Shown here one piece after another: positions 1 through 8,257 of a DNA stretch of 19,862 nt. Under the pieces are notes generated by a model that was not told where the DNA came from, did no database searches, and worked only from the letters and a program-made list of their open reading frames with translations. Within the stretch, counting starts at the first letter, position 1, and each line of letters starts with the position of its first letter. The stretch covers positions 1 through 19,862 of the forward strand of contig JAEOTJ010000369.1 of the NCBI GenBank assembly GCA_016839905.1. Reading direction: 5' to 3'. A program made the translations under genes and the position numbers. The stretch comes from Promethearchaeota archaeon. Its GTDB lineage: Archaea > Asgardarchaeota > Lokiarchaeia > Sigynarchaeales > SOKP01.

Positions 1-21
1 TATTTGATCGATTTCAATCAT
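1..21 (-). CDS. Possible 5' end of a minus-strand gene running off the left edge
   Basis: On the minus strand an ATG at positions 21-19 opens a frame reading M-I-E-I-D-Q-I that is still open at the window edge. Only seven codons are visible, so no product can be assigned. The only support is its position: it starts downstream of a region that looks intergenic, with a TATA-like stretch and paired direct repeats upstream. It may equally be chance. Confidence 0.2.
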
Positions 22-47
22 TTTTCTGGTTACGACATAATTATAGA

Positions 48-77
48 CGGGATAATCGCGTTTTTCGTCGGGATAAT
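48..77. repeat. Pair of 9-bp direct repeats, 21 bp apart
   Basis: The sequence CGGGATAAT occurs at 48-56 and again at 69-77. The 21-bp period equals about two turns of B-DNA, which places both copies on the same face of the helix. The region is GC-richer than its surroundings. It lies just upstream of the possible gene start at 21, so it could be an operator for that gene. This is inference from spacing and position only. Confidence 0.35.
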
Positions 78-127
78 TTCAAAGATTTCTAATTTTTAGC
101 TAATTTTATAAACTTAAAAATACACTC

Positions 128-165
128 CATTCTTAAAAATTATTTTTTTTTTTTTTTAAGAAATG
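128..165. terminator. Inverted repeat with a 15-T tract downstream of mcm
   Basis: An imperfect inverted repeat pairs CATTCTTAAAAA (128-139) with TTTTTAAGAAATG (153-165) with one bulged base. The loop side is part of a run of 15 T on the plus strand (143-157). It lies about 60 bases after the mcm stop codon. A plus-strand transcript would end in a long U-tract, the usual archaeal termination signal. The minus-strand mcm transcript would only have the hairpin, so its use as the mcm terminator is less certain. Confidence 0.35.
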
Positions 166-221
166 AATATGAATTTTCCTTTCTTTTAGTTATAAAAGTA
201 ATATATACTCCACCTAAATCC

Positions 222-3200
222 TTATTCTCTTCTTGGTGTAAATTTTATGTGATTTGATTTTGGTTCATATAGGGTTCCATCACGTAAGAGTTCTTCAAGG
301 GCATCTCTTATGAATTTGGAGTCCAGACCCTCTTCCAGTTCAAGGGTTCCGATAACATCGCTAATCTCTAGCTCTTTCCAATTGTTTTCCTCAAATAATT
401 CTTTAAGTCTATTAAGTAATTTTTCGAGTTTATTGATCTTACTTCTTGATTCTCCAATAAAAAGTCTATCCATATCAATTTTTCCCGTTTCCGTGTCATA
501 TCCAGTGTCTTGTAAAAATCGTTTGAATAATTTAATTATTTCTTCAACATCTTGTTTAGTAACAGTATCTCTTAAAGCCATTTTAGCATATGCTTCGCTC
601 ATCCGGACAAGGGCATCGAGATTTCTAGCTAAAATTGATACTATTGCTTCTTCATTATCCGATTCTCCTCTTAATTCTAAATAAAATTCCTTTATTTCTT
701 CCTTTGCTTCTTCTGATAATGTAGGAAAACAAGTTCTTTTAGCATGCCTAATATATTTCTTTAGAAGATCTCCTGAGATCGGAGGAGCACTACTACTATT
801 CTCATCGAAGTCTTCTTCAGGTTTTCCCATTGAATTTTGTAAAATAAATTCTGCTAGTTGAGCATCATCAGCTTTATCAGGTCTATCAACTACAACAAAT
901 ATTAAATCAAATCGAGATAAAAGTGAAGGAGGCATTCGAATATTTTGAGTAGGTGTTTTATATCTGTCATATCTCCCTGAGTGTGGATTAGCCGCAGCTA
1001 TTACAGCAGTTTCTGCTTTTAAAGTTGCTACGATTCCTGCTTTTGCTATACTTACGGTTTGTTGTTCTAATCCTTCATGAAGGGCGGATCTATCTGCCGT
1101 ATCCATTTTATCAAACTCATCAATGGCAGCTACTCCACCATTTGCTAATACTATAACTCCAGCTTCTAAATTCATTTGACCCGTTTCAGAATCTTTGATT
1201 ACTGCGGCAGTTAGCCCTACCGCGGAAGATCCTTTTCCAGAAGTATATAATCCTCTTGGAGAGATGTCTATTGTATTTTTCAGTATTTCACTATTATGTA
1301 CAATAAGATTTCCATTCGCAACGATAAAATGTCCATCTTCTGCTGCAATGTCATATACATCAGTAATTTCATCAATGATATCTATAGTATCAATTTCATC
1401 CCAAAATATATCTGATTTAGTTAATATTTTTAACCATTTTAAGTTATAGCCCAAGGGGATTCTTTTTTGATTATATAATTCTTCCAATTTTTTTGATATT
1501 CTTTTTAAATATACTCTTCCAGCTCGTTGTCTTTGCTTTTTTCCACGAAGCTCAGCTAAAAAATTTCTCTCACTGGTTCCTTTAATAGATCTTAAGCCTA
1601 GTTCAGATGTAATTTTTTGTAATAAATTTCCAAAATTCGGAATTATATCTTTTTTTTGATATCTTGTTGTTTTGGAGGATATTTTAATAGCTTCTTCTAA
1701 GATAATCTGTTTATCAGAAGATAAAAATCCAATTTTTTGATAAAATTTTATTACTTCAATACCAGTTAAAATTATATTATAATATTTGTTTCCCTCATAT
1801 TTACCTGATTTTAATATTCTAGTTCCTATTGTACAAAATATTCCGAAAGTGCTTAACATATCTGAAATTGAATAAACTAAGGCTTTACTTGCTGTGGTTG
1901 CTTCAATAAATAGTTTTCCCCTTTCAATGCAACCATCACCTGTGAAATATGAGGCTAACAATCCTTTACGAAAAGTCCTTGGAGTAGATAAGAATTTAGC
2001 GGGTATCTTTTTTCCTTGTGCATATTTATTAAAACATTTAAGGATCCAATTTGAAAAAATAGCATTATGAATTTGAATAGAATCCTCATAATCATAATAA
2101 GAAACTTTTCCAAAAATCTTTATAATATCTTCTTTAAGTAATTGAATAATTTCAGGATTAGTATTTGAAATTCTTATTGTATTTTTTCTTTTATCCCCCT
2201 CTGCCAGATAAAAACCAATAATTCTCCCAAATTTTTCATCTAAATTAATCATACGTGGAGTCCATACATTATTATTTTTTGTTCTTATCCATTCTCCTTT
2301 TGGTAACTTATTTTGATTTTTTTCATATAATAATAATGTATTTTGAGTAATATTGGAGATTTTCGAAGCTGATTTAAGTGTTAAAATACCGCTTCTATAC
2401 AAGGATGTCTGTTCACGAATTGTTTTAGTATTGACTATAACTGCTCCATTTAAATAATCTTTTATATCAATTACCTTTAATTCATCTCCAAAATTTAAAT
2501 TTCTAGCAATAGGTAAATATTGACGTTTTTTTTGATAATTGAATTTGAGTTCTTTCCCACTTATCGGTTTGAATTTTCCCTCTATTAATGTTACAAAAGA
2601 ATGATCTGGGCTAGCCCTTATTAAACGACCAGATTTTGTTTTTATTTTAAGAAGAGTATTCGACTTATGCTTGCTAACTTCTTTGATCCTTACAACTTGA
2701 GTTTTTAAATTCTTTGGATTTATTGATTGAGTATATAATTTATTTGTATTATTTAACTTTAAAATTTCAGTATTGTTGGTTTTAATTACATTTGATAAAT
2801 TCTTTTGAAATAAATCATCGATAAATAATCCTATTTGGTTTTTTTTCCATTCTATCTTTTTCTTTAACCCAATACCTATATATATTTCCTCATCTCCATA
2901 AATACTTTTTCCCGTTCCAGGATCACCTACAAATAATACATGAATATCACCTCTTTTGTAGCCACCACCAGGTTTTTTTCTTTTAGTTCCACCAAATAAA
3001 CTTAAAGCACAAGCCAATTTCAAATCTTCTCTACCATAAATATTGGGGGCGATAGATCTCATAATTTTTTTTTGAATTAATGGTTCTTTAGATAACTTTT
3101 CAATGGTTTTTTTATCTTCTTTAGAAAATTCAATAAGATCTTCGCTTTTATCCTCTGGATCTATAAAATTAACATCAATAAACGTTCTAAATAATGTAGA

Positions 3201-3962
3201 GTTAATGTTCTTAGTTGACGAGGCTAACACAGACTTATAAATCCCCATTACTTTAACTCTATCTCCTGGTTTCACGTAATCAACTAGGTCGTGAGTTAAA
3301 ATTGCTTGAATAGATCGTGGAATTCTTCCAGAGGGCAAATCCTCTGGAATTTCTTGGATAGATATGCTTTGCCAATCTATAAATTCAGATTTTTTAGATA
3401 TCAATCTAAAATCTGCTTGAGCTTTTGCCTTACAGCGTTTATTTATACAAAATTTTGCCCATCTTATGCTGGAAGTTAGTTGTATTACCTCAAATTGACT
3501 CCCACATAAATTACACTCGAAAGTTGCTTTAATCAATTTTGGTCTGATTGTAGAACTTCTTATTGTGATTCCATTAAACCAGACAAGTTTATCAATATCA
3601 CTAGCCCTTAATTTTCTTATTGGCACAGTTAAGGGACTTTTTTTATCTCTTGTTGAAATTCTAACAAAATAAGGTCGATTGAGTATCTTTCCTGATTGGA
3701 ATTTTAATATATTCTTAAATGCATCCACGGCATCCCCTAATAGTGATTCAGGATCCTTTCTTAACATTTCAGCAATTTGAGGATCATAGGATAATAAATC
3801 TTCGTAGAGGATATTTATACTATTACCTCCCCTTGAAAATATATCATTGATTTGTTCTTGATACTTATATAATCCAGGTGTGTCTTGGAATAAGCGATAA
3901 AAATCCTCGAATTTCTGAACTTTATTAATCGGTTGACTGGGAGAAGATAAAGGGGTTGTCAT
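222..3962 (-). CDS. mcm: MCM replicative DNA helicase, interrupted by an intein
   Basis: This is the archaeal MCM, the hexameric 3'-5' ATP-driven helicase that unwinds DNA at the replication fork. The precursor has 1246 residues; removing the intein (353-890) leaves 708, a normal MCM length. Seen in order: an N-terminal MCM domain (about 1-270) with zinc-binding cysteines C150, C153, C172 and C177; Walker A GDPGTGKS at 346-353; Walker B with DEFDKMD at 948-954; sensor-1 region AAANPHSGRYD near 989-999; arginine-finger motif LLSRFD at 1014-1019; and a winged-helix-like C-terminus (about 1175-1246). The start is ATG at 3962, with a TATA-like AT tract at about 3990-4000 and no clear Shine-Dalgarno, so the leader may be very short. 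The downstream intergenic region holds a hairpin with a T-tract. Helicase activity depends on protein splicing, because the intein separates the Walker A Lys352 from its Ser. Identity is near certain. Confidence 0.97.
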   Translation of the reverse strand: MTTPLSSPSQPINKVQKFEDFYRLFQDTPGLYKYQEQINDIFSRGGNSINILYEDLLSYDPQIAEMLRKDPESLLGDAVDAFKNILKFQSGKILNRPYFVRISTRDKKSPLTVPIRKLRASDIDKLVWFNGITIRSSTIRPKLIKATFECNLCGSQFEVIQLTSSIRWAKFCINKRCKAKAQADFRLISKKSEFIDWQSISIQEIPEDLPSGRIPRSIQAILTHDLVDYVKPGDRVKVMGIYKSVLASSTKNINSTLFRTFIDVNFIDPEDKSEDLIEFSKEDKKTIEKLSKEPLIQKKIMRSIAPNIYGREDLKLACALSLFGGTKRKKPGGGYKRGDIHVLFVGDPGTGKSIYGDEEIYIGIGLKKKIEWKKNQIGLFIDDLFQKNLSNVIKTNNTEILKLNNTNKLYTQSINPKNLKTQVVRIKEVSKHKSNTLLKIKTKSGRLIRASPDHSFVTLIEGKFKPISGKELKFNYQKKRQYLPIARNLNFGDELKVIDIKDYLNGAVIVNTKTIREQTSLYRSGILTLKSASKISNITQNTLLLYEKNQNKLPKGEWIRTKNNNVWTPRMINLDEKFGRIIGFYLAEGDKRKNTIRISNTNPEIIQLLKEDIIKIFGKVSYYDYEDSIQIHNAIFSNWILKCFNKYAQGKKIPAKFLSTPRTFRKGLLASYFTGDGCIERGKLFIEATTASKALVYSISDMLSTFGIFCTIGTRILKSGKYEGNKYYNIILTGIEVIKFYQKIGFLSSDKQIILEEAIKISSKTTRYQKKDIIPNFGNLLQKITSELGLRSIKGTSERNFLAELRGKKQRQRAGRVYLKRISKKLEELYNQKRIPLGYNLKWLKILTKSDIFWDEIDTIDIIDEITDVYDIAAEDGHFIVANGNLIVHNSEILKNTIDISPRGLYTSGKGSSAVGLTAAVIKDSETGQMNLEAGVIVLANGGVAAIDEFDKMDTADRSALHEGLEQQTVSIAKAGIVATLKAETAVIAAANPHSGRYDRYKTPTQNIRMPPSLLSRFDLIFVVVDRPDKADDAQLAEFILQNSMGKPEEDFDENSSSAPPISGDLLKKYIRHAKRTCFPTLSEEAKEEIKEFYLELRGESDNEEAIVSILARNLDALVRMSEAYAKMALRDTVTKQDVEEIIKLFKRFLQDTGYDTETGKIDMDRLFIGESRSKINKLEKLLNRLKELFEENNWKELEISDVIGTLELEEGLDSKFIRDALEELLRDGTLYEPKSNHIKFTPRRE
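1293..2906 (-). mobile_element. Intein with LAGLIDADG homing endonuclease, inserted in the MCM Walker A motif
   Basis: Residues 353-890 of the MCM precursor (538 residues) have no counterpart in MCM and carry splicing motifs. Block A starts SIYGDEEIYIG, with Ser in place of the commoner Cys as residue 1. Block B contains SPDHSF (His454). Block F is VYDIAAEDGHFIVA (868-881). Block G ends NLIVHN with His889-Asn890, followed by Ser891 as the +1 nucleophile. Joining Lys352 to Ser891 restores GDPGTGK-SEIL, an intact P-loop. The endonuclease has two LAGLIDADG motifs, GFYLAEGD (583-590, acid Glu588) and SYFTGDGC (671-678, acid Asp676), so it looks full-size and not decayed. Residues about 520-550 look like a helix-turn-helix. 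Insertion of inteins in this P-loop is known from other archaeal MCM/CDC21 genes. Splicing activity is inferred from the motifs. Confidence 0.95.
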
Positions 3963-3983
3963 AAATTATCTCTATTCGTTTTT

Positions 3984-4006
3984 CTGTATATCATATATAT
4001 TTTAGA
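3984..4006 (-). promoter_or_regulatory. Candidate TATA-box region of mcm
   Basis: Read on the minus strand, an AATATATATGATATA-like stretch lies about 25-40 bases before the mcm ATG at 3962. An archaeal TATA box here would put transcription start very close to the ATG, giving a short or leaderless message. The whole gap (3963-4133) is AT-rich, so the call rests on position and pattern only. Confidence 0.3.
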
Positions 4007-4133
4007 TAGCTTTTTAATGCTAAATATTAATTACATGACAATAACTATCAATTATTTAATAAAGTACTTTAAAAACCCCTATAGAGAAATAATTTATTAA
4101 ATTAATATCCTATAAATATCGAGAAATGTGTAT

Positions 4134-7100
4134 TTAACTTTCTTTTAATTTATGTAGTGTTTTACAAATTATGGGATCTTGACTCATTTCACATCTTATT
4201 TTTAAGAGAGCTATTACTCGTTTTTTAATCTTTTCATCTTCATATAAAGCAGTTCGACCTAAAACAATGGAGATTGAACGTTGGAGGTTTAAAGGATAAT
4301 CATCGCTCAAGTGCTTTAAAAGTTTCGACAATAATTTTTCAAGTCCAATTTTTTGAACAATATCAACCATTGAATTCATCATACTTATTCTTACTTCCTC
4401 TATATCATCACCTAATAAAGATAAGATTTTTTCAAAAATCCGATCAATGCTAGTAGCTCCATATATTCTGAATAGCCCCGCAGAAGCTTCTCTCACTTTA
4501 GGTTCTGGACTTTCTGAGATTCTCATAACCTTATCATATGGTATTTCTGAAGCCTTTATATTATCTATATTTGATATAATGTTTATAGCTGACTTTTGAA
4601 CCCAAGCTTGATTATCATCAAATAATAAGATTATTTCCTTAATTATTAATTCCTTATCCTTAACATCATTTAGAATTTTTCCCAAGCTAATGACAGAAGC
4701 CTCTCTAACAATCCATTCTTCATCTTTAATTCCCTTTTCAACTAATTCTTTAGTAACATCATTAACAAGATTTTTTACACTAATATATCCCAAAATTCTT
4801 GCGGCACTTTCTCTAATAAAAGGATCTTCATCTGTAAGGAAAAATATTACAGGTCTGATAGGGATTATATTAGGTGATTCTTTTGCAATTTCTAATAAAG
4901 ATTTTGCTAATACAACCTTAACAGAACTTTCTTGTTGGTTTAAGGATTGAAGAACGAAGTTCATCACAGGTTTAATAGCCAAGGGGTTCAATTTAGCAAT
5001 TTTTGAAATTATTTTAGAAGTCTCTCTTTTAATTTTAGACTCTTCTTTACCGTCTAATATTTTAATAAATGGTTTTAATTCAAACATCTCAACATTATCC
5101 TCAACCAAACCCTCTAATGCGGTAACAGTATTAATTTGGATATCAATATTCTTAGATATTAAAGATTCATACAATCTTGGAATAATAATTTTAGGATACT
5201 GTTTTCCTAAAGTTATAAGAGTTCTAGCAACAATTCCTTTTGTTACAAATTTCACATCATCTTGGATTTTTATTAAATTAGTGAAAATCAAGTCAGGATT
5301 CAAGGTAAATTTCTCAACCAGAATTTTTGAGATATTCTCTTTTAATTCTGAATTGTTAAATCTAATAAAAATGAGTAAGGTTGTTAAAATCCTATTTGGA
5401 TCCTTATCCCAAATTCTACCAAGTAAGGATAAAACACTTTCTAATACCTCATTATTACTTGGATCAATTTTACTTATAATTTCATCAAGATCAATTTTCT
5501 TTGGCTCTTCATTATAATATTTCTCTAATGCTAAAACAGAAGAATTTCTAACATTTTGATCTAAATCAGCCAATCCATCAATAAATGGAGAAATTGGAAT
5601 ATTATATTTTTTAAAACGGCCTATTTTTGCAAATACTTGGAAGATTGAAGCACGTACAGAACTAGATGAATCTTTCATTAAAGGAATAAGTTTGAAAATC
5701 AAATCACGGTTAACATGCTTGATATCCAGATTTTTTATATTTTTTATCGCAGCCGCCCGAATTTCCTTATTTGAATGAAATATTCTATTTAGGATCGTTT
5801 CAGATGGAAGAACAACCTCATATTCTGCTAAAATATTAAGGACCTCTACTTGAACATGATTATCAGGATTATTTATTAAATCATTAAGAAGATATCTTTT
5901 ACTAAGAAGGTTGATTATTAAATTATTATTTTTTTTTATTAACCTCGATAAAATTTTTAATCCTATTAATTTTAAACGCCATTCCGAGTCGGTAATTAGA
6001 CTATATATGATCTCTTCTTGAATCTTCTCAACTAAATAGATATCCGCTGTTAATAAAGACCGGGCAACGGGCATTATTTTATCATAATTTGGAGATTCTA
6101 ATCCTTCAATTATCCAAGGTAAAATTATGTCAGGCATATCTTTTTCTAATTGTAAGAAAATTCTTAAAGAAATTCGTTGTACATTTGGATTTGGATCACA
6201 TATTCCATCCATTATTGAATGTTTAAATTTATAATGATTGATATTTATATTTTCCTTTTTAGGAATTCTTTCAAACATTAAAAATAGAGTTTCTTCAGCA
6301 TGTTTCCTTACTTTAGGATTGCGGCTTTTAATAAAATTAAATAACGGAATGGGATCAAATTTCTGACCACATTCTGTAATTTTAGAGTATTTCAGATTCA
6401 CAATAAATTCATTATTTCTTGAAAGAAAATAATAAGAAGTAAAAATAATTAAAACAGTTTCTTCTATGACAGCAGCAAAAGCAAACATTAAATAGTTAGG
6501 AATGATTTCATGCAATCCAATTATCGTATAATTGAAGGCATTAAAGAGTTTTTCTGGATTAACAATCATAAAATTTACCAGCACATTTATGCCAATTGCA
6601 GCCATTAAATAAGCGGCAAAATAAATATCAATGGCTCTGTATTTGATTTTACGCCCCCAAAACCGAGTAAAATAGCCTAGAATTCCAAAAAAGAGAGTAA
6701 CAAAAACGAATAATGATGACATTGTGGAGATTGCTAATGATCCTGTAAAATAAAAAGCAATTGTTTGAATCATCGATATCCAAGCCCATACAAATACAAA
6801 TAACATTAATCCTAACATTATTCTTGGACCAGGATCAGTAGAAAATTCTTTTATAACCCTTTTTCTATCTTCAAAGCCAAGAAAAATAGATCTTTTAATA
6901 TCAGGCATATGATAATAAAAATTGGAAATTCCTGCGATATATCCTTTTGATCCATAAAATGTTAGTATCATTAATGGATAAAAAAGCATAAATGAAACCA
7001 TAATCAGTATAAATGGTAGCCCCAAGGCCCAAAAGATAAATGGAGGTAATATTAAAAAGAACCAAAGAATTAGGGCCATTATAATGCGTAATGGCTTCTT

Positions 7101-7577
7101 ATTAGATAAATTTATCCAATGATCTCCTATAAATTTATGAAATGGTGTTAATCCTTCATCAGAATCTTTATTTAATGCAATAAATAGAAAATCAATTAAT
7201 GGATAAAATGTAATATAAGCGAGGCATATTAAAAATGGTATTATTAAAAATAAAGGACTAATTTTAGGAGGTGTGGGGGGTTCAGATTGCCAAGGCTGTT
7301 GTATCCAGAAATCTGGAGTATTTATAGTAAAAATTACACCCATACCTAAAACTATCATTACAGCCATACTAAAAATAAATCCATAAATAAAGCATTGAAA
7401 TCTATCTTGAAGATTGAATTCTCCTTTTTTTATTAAGGCAACTTGCTTGTGAATAATAAAATAACCTAAAAGGAAGAATCCAACAAACACGAATATAAGT
7501 ATGAGGGGTAGAACAATTCCATCTTTGAAAATATTAAAATCTGAAGGAAAGTACTCTCTTAAAATCAAAAAATTCAC
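4134..7577 (-). CDS. Polytopic membrane protein fused to a long HEAT-repeat solenoid
   Basis: I do not recognise a named family for the whole protein (1147 residues). Residues 1-395 hold about nine hydrophobic segments (roughly 21-43, 61-84, 108-134, 163-184, 185-207, 251-276, 284-304, 315-338 and 361-384). Residues about 407-1147 are a continuous series of paired helices with HEAT/armadillo features: repeated units of about 35-40 residues with patterns such as D-x-x-x-x-V-R-x-x-A and S-x-x-L-x-x-I. Such solenoids are protein-protein scaffolds, so a membrane-anchored docking platform is the likely general role; the partner is unknown. The start is GTG at 7577; no Shine-Dalgarno is visible and a TATA-like stretch sits about 20-28 bases upstream, which suggests a leaderless message. 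It diverges from gins23 across 107 bases and lies upstream of mcm, separated by 171 bases. No catalytic motif was seen. Confidence 0.85.
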   Translation of the reverse strand: MNFLILREYFPSDFNIFKDGIVLPLILIFVFVGFFLLGYFIIHKQVALIKKGEFNLQDRFQCFIYGFIFSMAVMIVLGMGVIFTINTPDFWIQQPWQSEPPTPPKISPLFLIIPFLICLAYITFYPLIDFLFIALNKDSDEGLTPFHKFIGDHWINLSNKKPLRIIMALILWFFLILPPFIFWALGLPFILIMVSFMLFYPLMILTFYGSKGYIAGISNFYYHMPDIKRSIFLGFEDRKRVIKEFSTDPGPRIMLGLMLFVFVWAWISMIQTIAFYFTGSLAISTMSSLFVFVTLFFGILGYFTRFWGRKIKYRAIDIYFAAYLMAAIGINVLVNFMIVNPEKLFNAFNYTIIGLHEIIPNYLMFAFAAVIEETVLIIFTSYYFLSRNNEFIVNLKYSKITECGQKFDPIPLFNFIKSRNPKVRKHAEETLFLMFERIPKKENININHYKFKHSIMDGICDPNPNVQRISLRIFLQLEKDMPDIILPWIIEGLESPNYDKIMPVARSLLTADIYLVEKIQEEIIYSLITDSEWRLKLIGLKILSRLIKKNNNLIINLLSKRYLLNDLINNPDNHVQVEVLNILAEYEVVLPSETILNRIFHSNKEIRAAAIKNIKNLDIKHVNRDLIFKLIPLMKDSSSSVRASIFQVFAKIGRFKKYNIPISPFIDGLADLDQNVRNSSVLALEKYYNEEPKKIDLDEIISKIDPSNNEVLESVLSLLGRIWDKDPNRILTTLLIFIRFNNSELKENISKILVEKFTLNPDLIFTNLIKIQDDVKFVTKGIVARTLITLGKQYPKIIIPRLYESLISKNIDIQINTVTALEGLVEDNVEMFELKPFIKILDGKEESKIKRETSKIISKIAKLNPLAIKPVMNFVLQSLNQQESSVKVVLAKSLLEIAKESPNIIPIRPVIFFLTDEDPFIRESAARILGYISVKNLVNDVTKELVEKGIKDEEWIVREASVISLGKILNDVKDKELIIKEIILLFDDNQAWVQKSAINIISNIDNIKASEIPYDKVMRISESPEPKVREASAGLFRIYGATSIDRIFEKILSLLGDDIEEVRISMMNSMVDIVQKIGLEKLLSKLLKHLSDDYPLNLQRSISIVLGRTALYEDEKIKKRVIALLKIRCEMSQDPIICKTLHKLKES

Positions 7578-7607
7578 GAATTTATTTAAAATTATTAATA
7601 TATTATT

Positions 7608-7638
7608 ATTATACTTATTTTCAAATTATACTTATTTT
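7608..7638. repeat. Perfect 14-bp direct repeat in the divergent promoter region
   Basis: ATTATACTTATTTT occurs at 7608-7621 and again at 7625-7638, a 17-bp period. It sits in the 107-base gap between the divergent starts of the HEAT membrane protein and gins23. TATA-like stretches flank it on both sides (about 7590-7605 for the minus gene, about 7635-7650 for the plus gene). It could be a regulator site shared by both promoters, or a chance duplication in AT-rich DNA. Confidence 0.4.
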
Positions 7639-7684
7639 AATATATTAAGTAAATTGAATCTATTAAATCTGGCGTGAATTTGAA

Positions 7685-8257
7685 TTGAGGGGAGAAACGA
7701 ATATTATAGAAAAAAACTTGATCGATTCTTTAAATAGAATTAATTTTATGCTTAAAAATGAAGAGATTTCTATGGAATGCGTAAAAAATTTTGATGGGTT
7801 TTCCATACTTGGAGAAAAATTTGGACCATTTGAAAAGGGAAAAAAATACAGGATGAAATTCTTCCAAGCAATACCTTTCATTGAACATAATATATTAAAT
7901 ATAAATCCAACCGATAAATGTGATAATGTTGATGTTCAGCGTTTTGCAATTGAGGAGAGGGACGATCAGAGAATTATTATACATGATAATAAATATCTCT
8001 TGAATAAGATTAAGGAATTTAAAAGATTCATGGAAAAGGAAGTAAGGGAAGGGATAAAACCTCAGGAATTTCTAACTAATTTCAATTCATATTTATCTAA
8101 TATAATTGATAGTAGATTACTAAAATTATTAAGATTATCAAGGTCAGAGTTATCTTTAGATGATGAGCGAAGATTAACAAAGTCTGAGCAATTTCTGTAT
8201 AATAAGATATATGAATTAATTAACAATTGGAGAAGTTTCTTTTTAACTTCAAATTAA
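7685..8257 (+). CDS. gins23: GINS complex subunit, Gins23 (Psf2/Psf3-like) type
   Basis: Likely subunit of GINS, which joins MCM and the Cdc45/RecJ homologue in the archaeal replicative helicase. The N-terminal part (residues about 28-75) resembles the small B domain of Psf2/Gins23: a hydrophobic strand, then NFDGFSILGEKFGPFEKG, then a strand and helix. The remainder (about 100-187) is an all-helical A domain ending in an aromatic-rich helix (NNWRSFF). The order B then A is that of Psf2/Psf3 and Gins23, not of Gins51. Length fits the family (about 170-200 residues). The start is uncertain. The longest frame begins with TTG at 7685, but a strong Shine-Dalgarno-like GAGGGGAG lies inside it (7687-7694), eight bases before an ATT codon at 7703. 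The first in-frame ATG is at 7748 and would still keep the B domain. It is the only plus-strand gene here; its last nine bases overlap the end of pyrE. Assigned by motif recognition, without an alignment. Confidence 0.75.
   Translation: MRGETNIIEKNLIDSLNRINFMLKNEEISMECVKNFDGFSILGEKFGPFEKGKKYRMKFFQAIPFIEHNILNINPTDKCDNVDVQRFAIEERDDQRIIIHDNKYLLNKIKEFKRFMEKEVREGIKPQEFLTNFNSYLSNIIDSRLLKLLRLSRSELSLDDERRLTKSEQFLYNKIYELINNWRSFFLTSN
7687..7694 (+). promoter_or_regulatory. Strong Shine-Dalgarno-like site inside the 5' end of gins23
   Basis: GAGGGGAG is the only purine-rich block near the start of gins23. It overlaps the annotated TTG (7685-7687) and is therefore in the wrong place to serve it. The in-frame ATT at 7703-7705 lies eight bases downstream, a normal spacing. 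This suggests a near-cognate start or a start at the later ATG (7748). Confidence 0.4.

Noticed and set aside
310..684. Plus-strand ORF of 124 codons opposite mcm
   Set aside because: Serine/leucine-rich antisense of the MCM C-terminal domain with no ribosome site or family resemblance. The same holds for the other plus-strand frames opposite the HEAT protein, Top6B, CoaBC and the surface protein.
1293..2906. Possible frameshift or pseudogene interpretation of the long MCM gene
   Set aside because: The extra 538 residues are in frame, have all intein splicing blocks, and joining their flanks restores an exact Walker A motif. This is an intein, not a fusion or decay product.
7674..7688. GTG-started micro-ORF of four codons before gins23
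   Set aside because: It reads GTG AAT TTG AAT TGA with no ribosome site of its own. A frame this short is expected by chance.
7685..8257. Gins51 (Sld5/Psf1 type) as the identity of the GINS gene
   Set aside because: The B-like domain is N-terminal and the helical A domain C-terminal, the order of Gins23/Psf2/Psf3. Gins51 has the reverse order.
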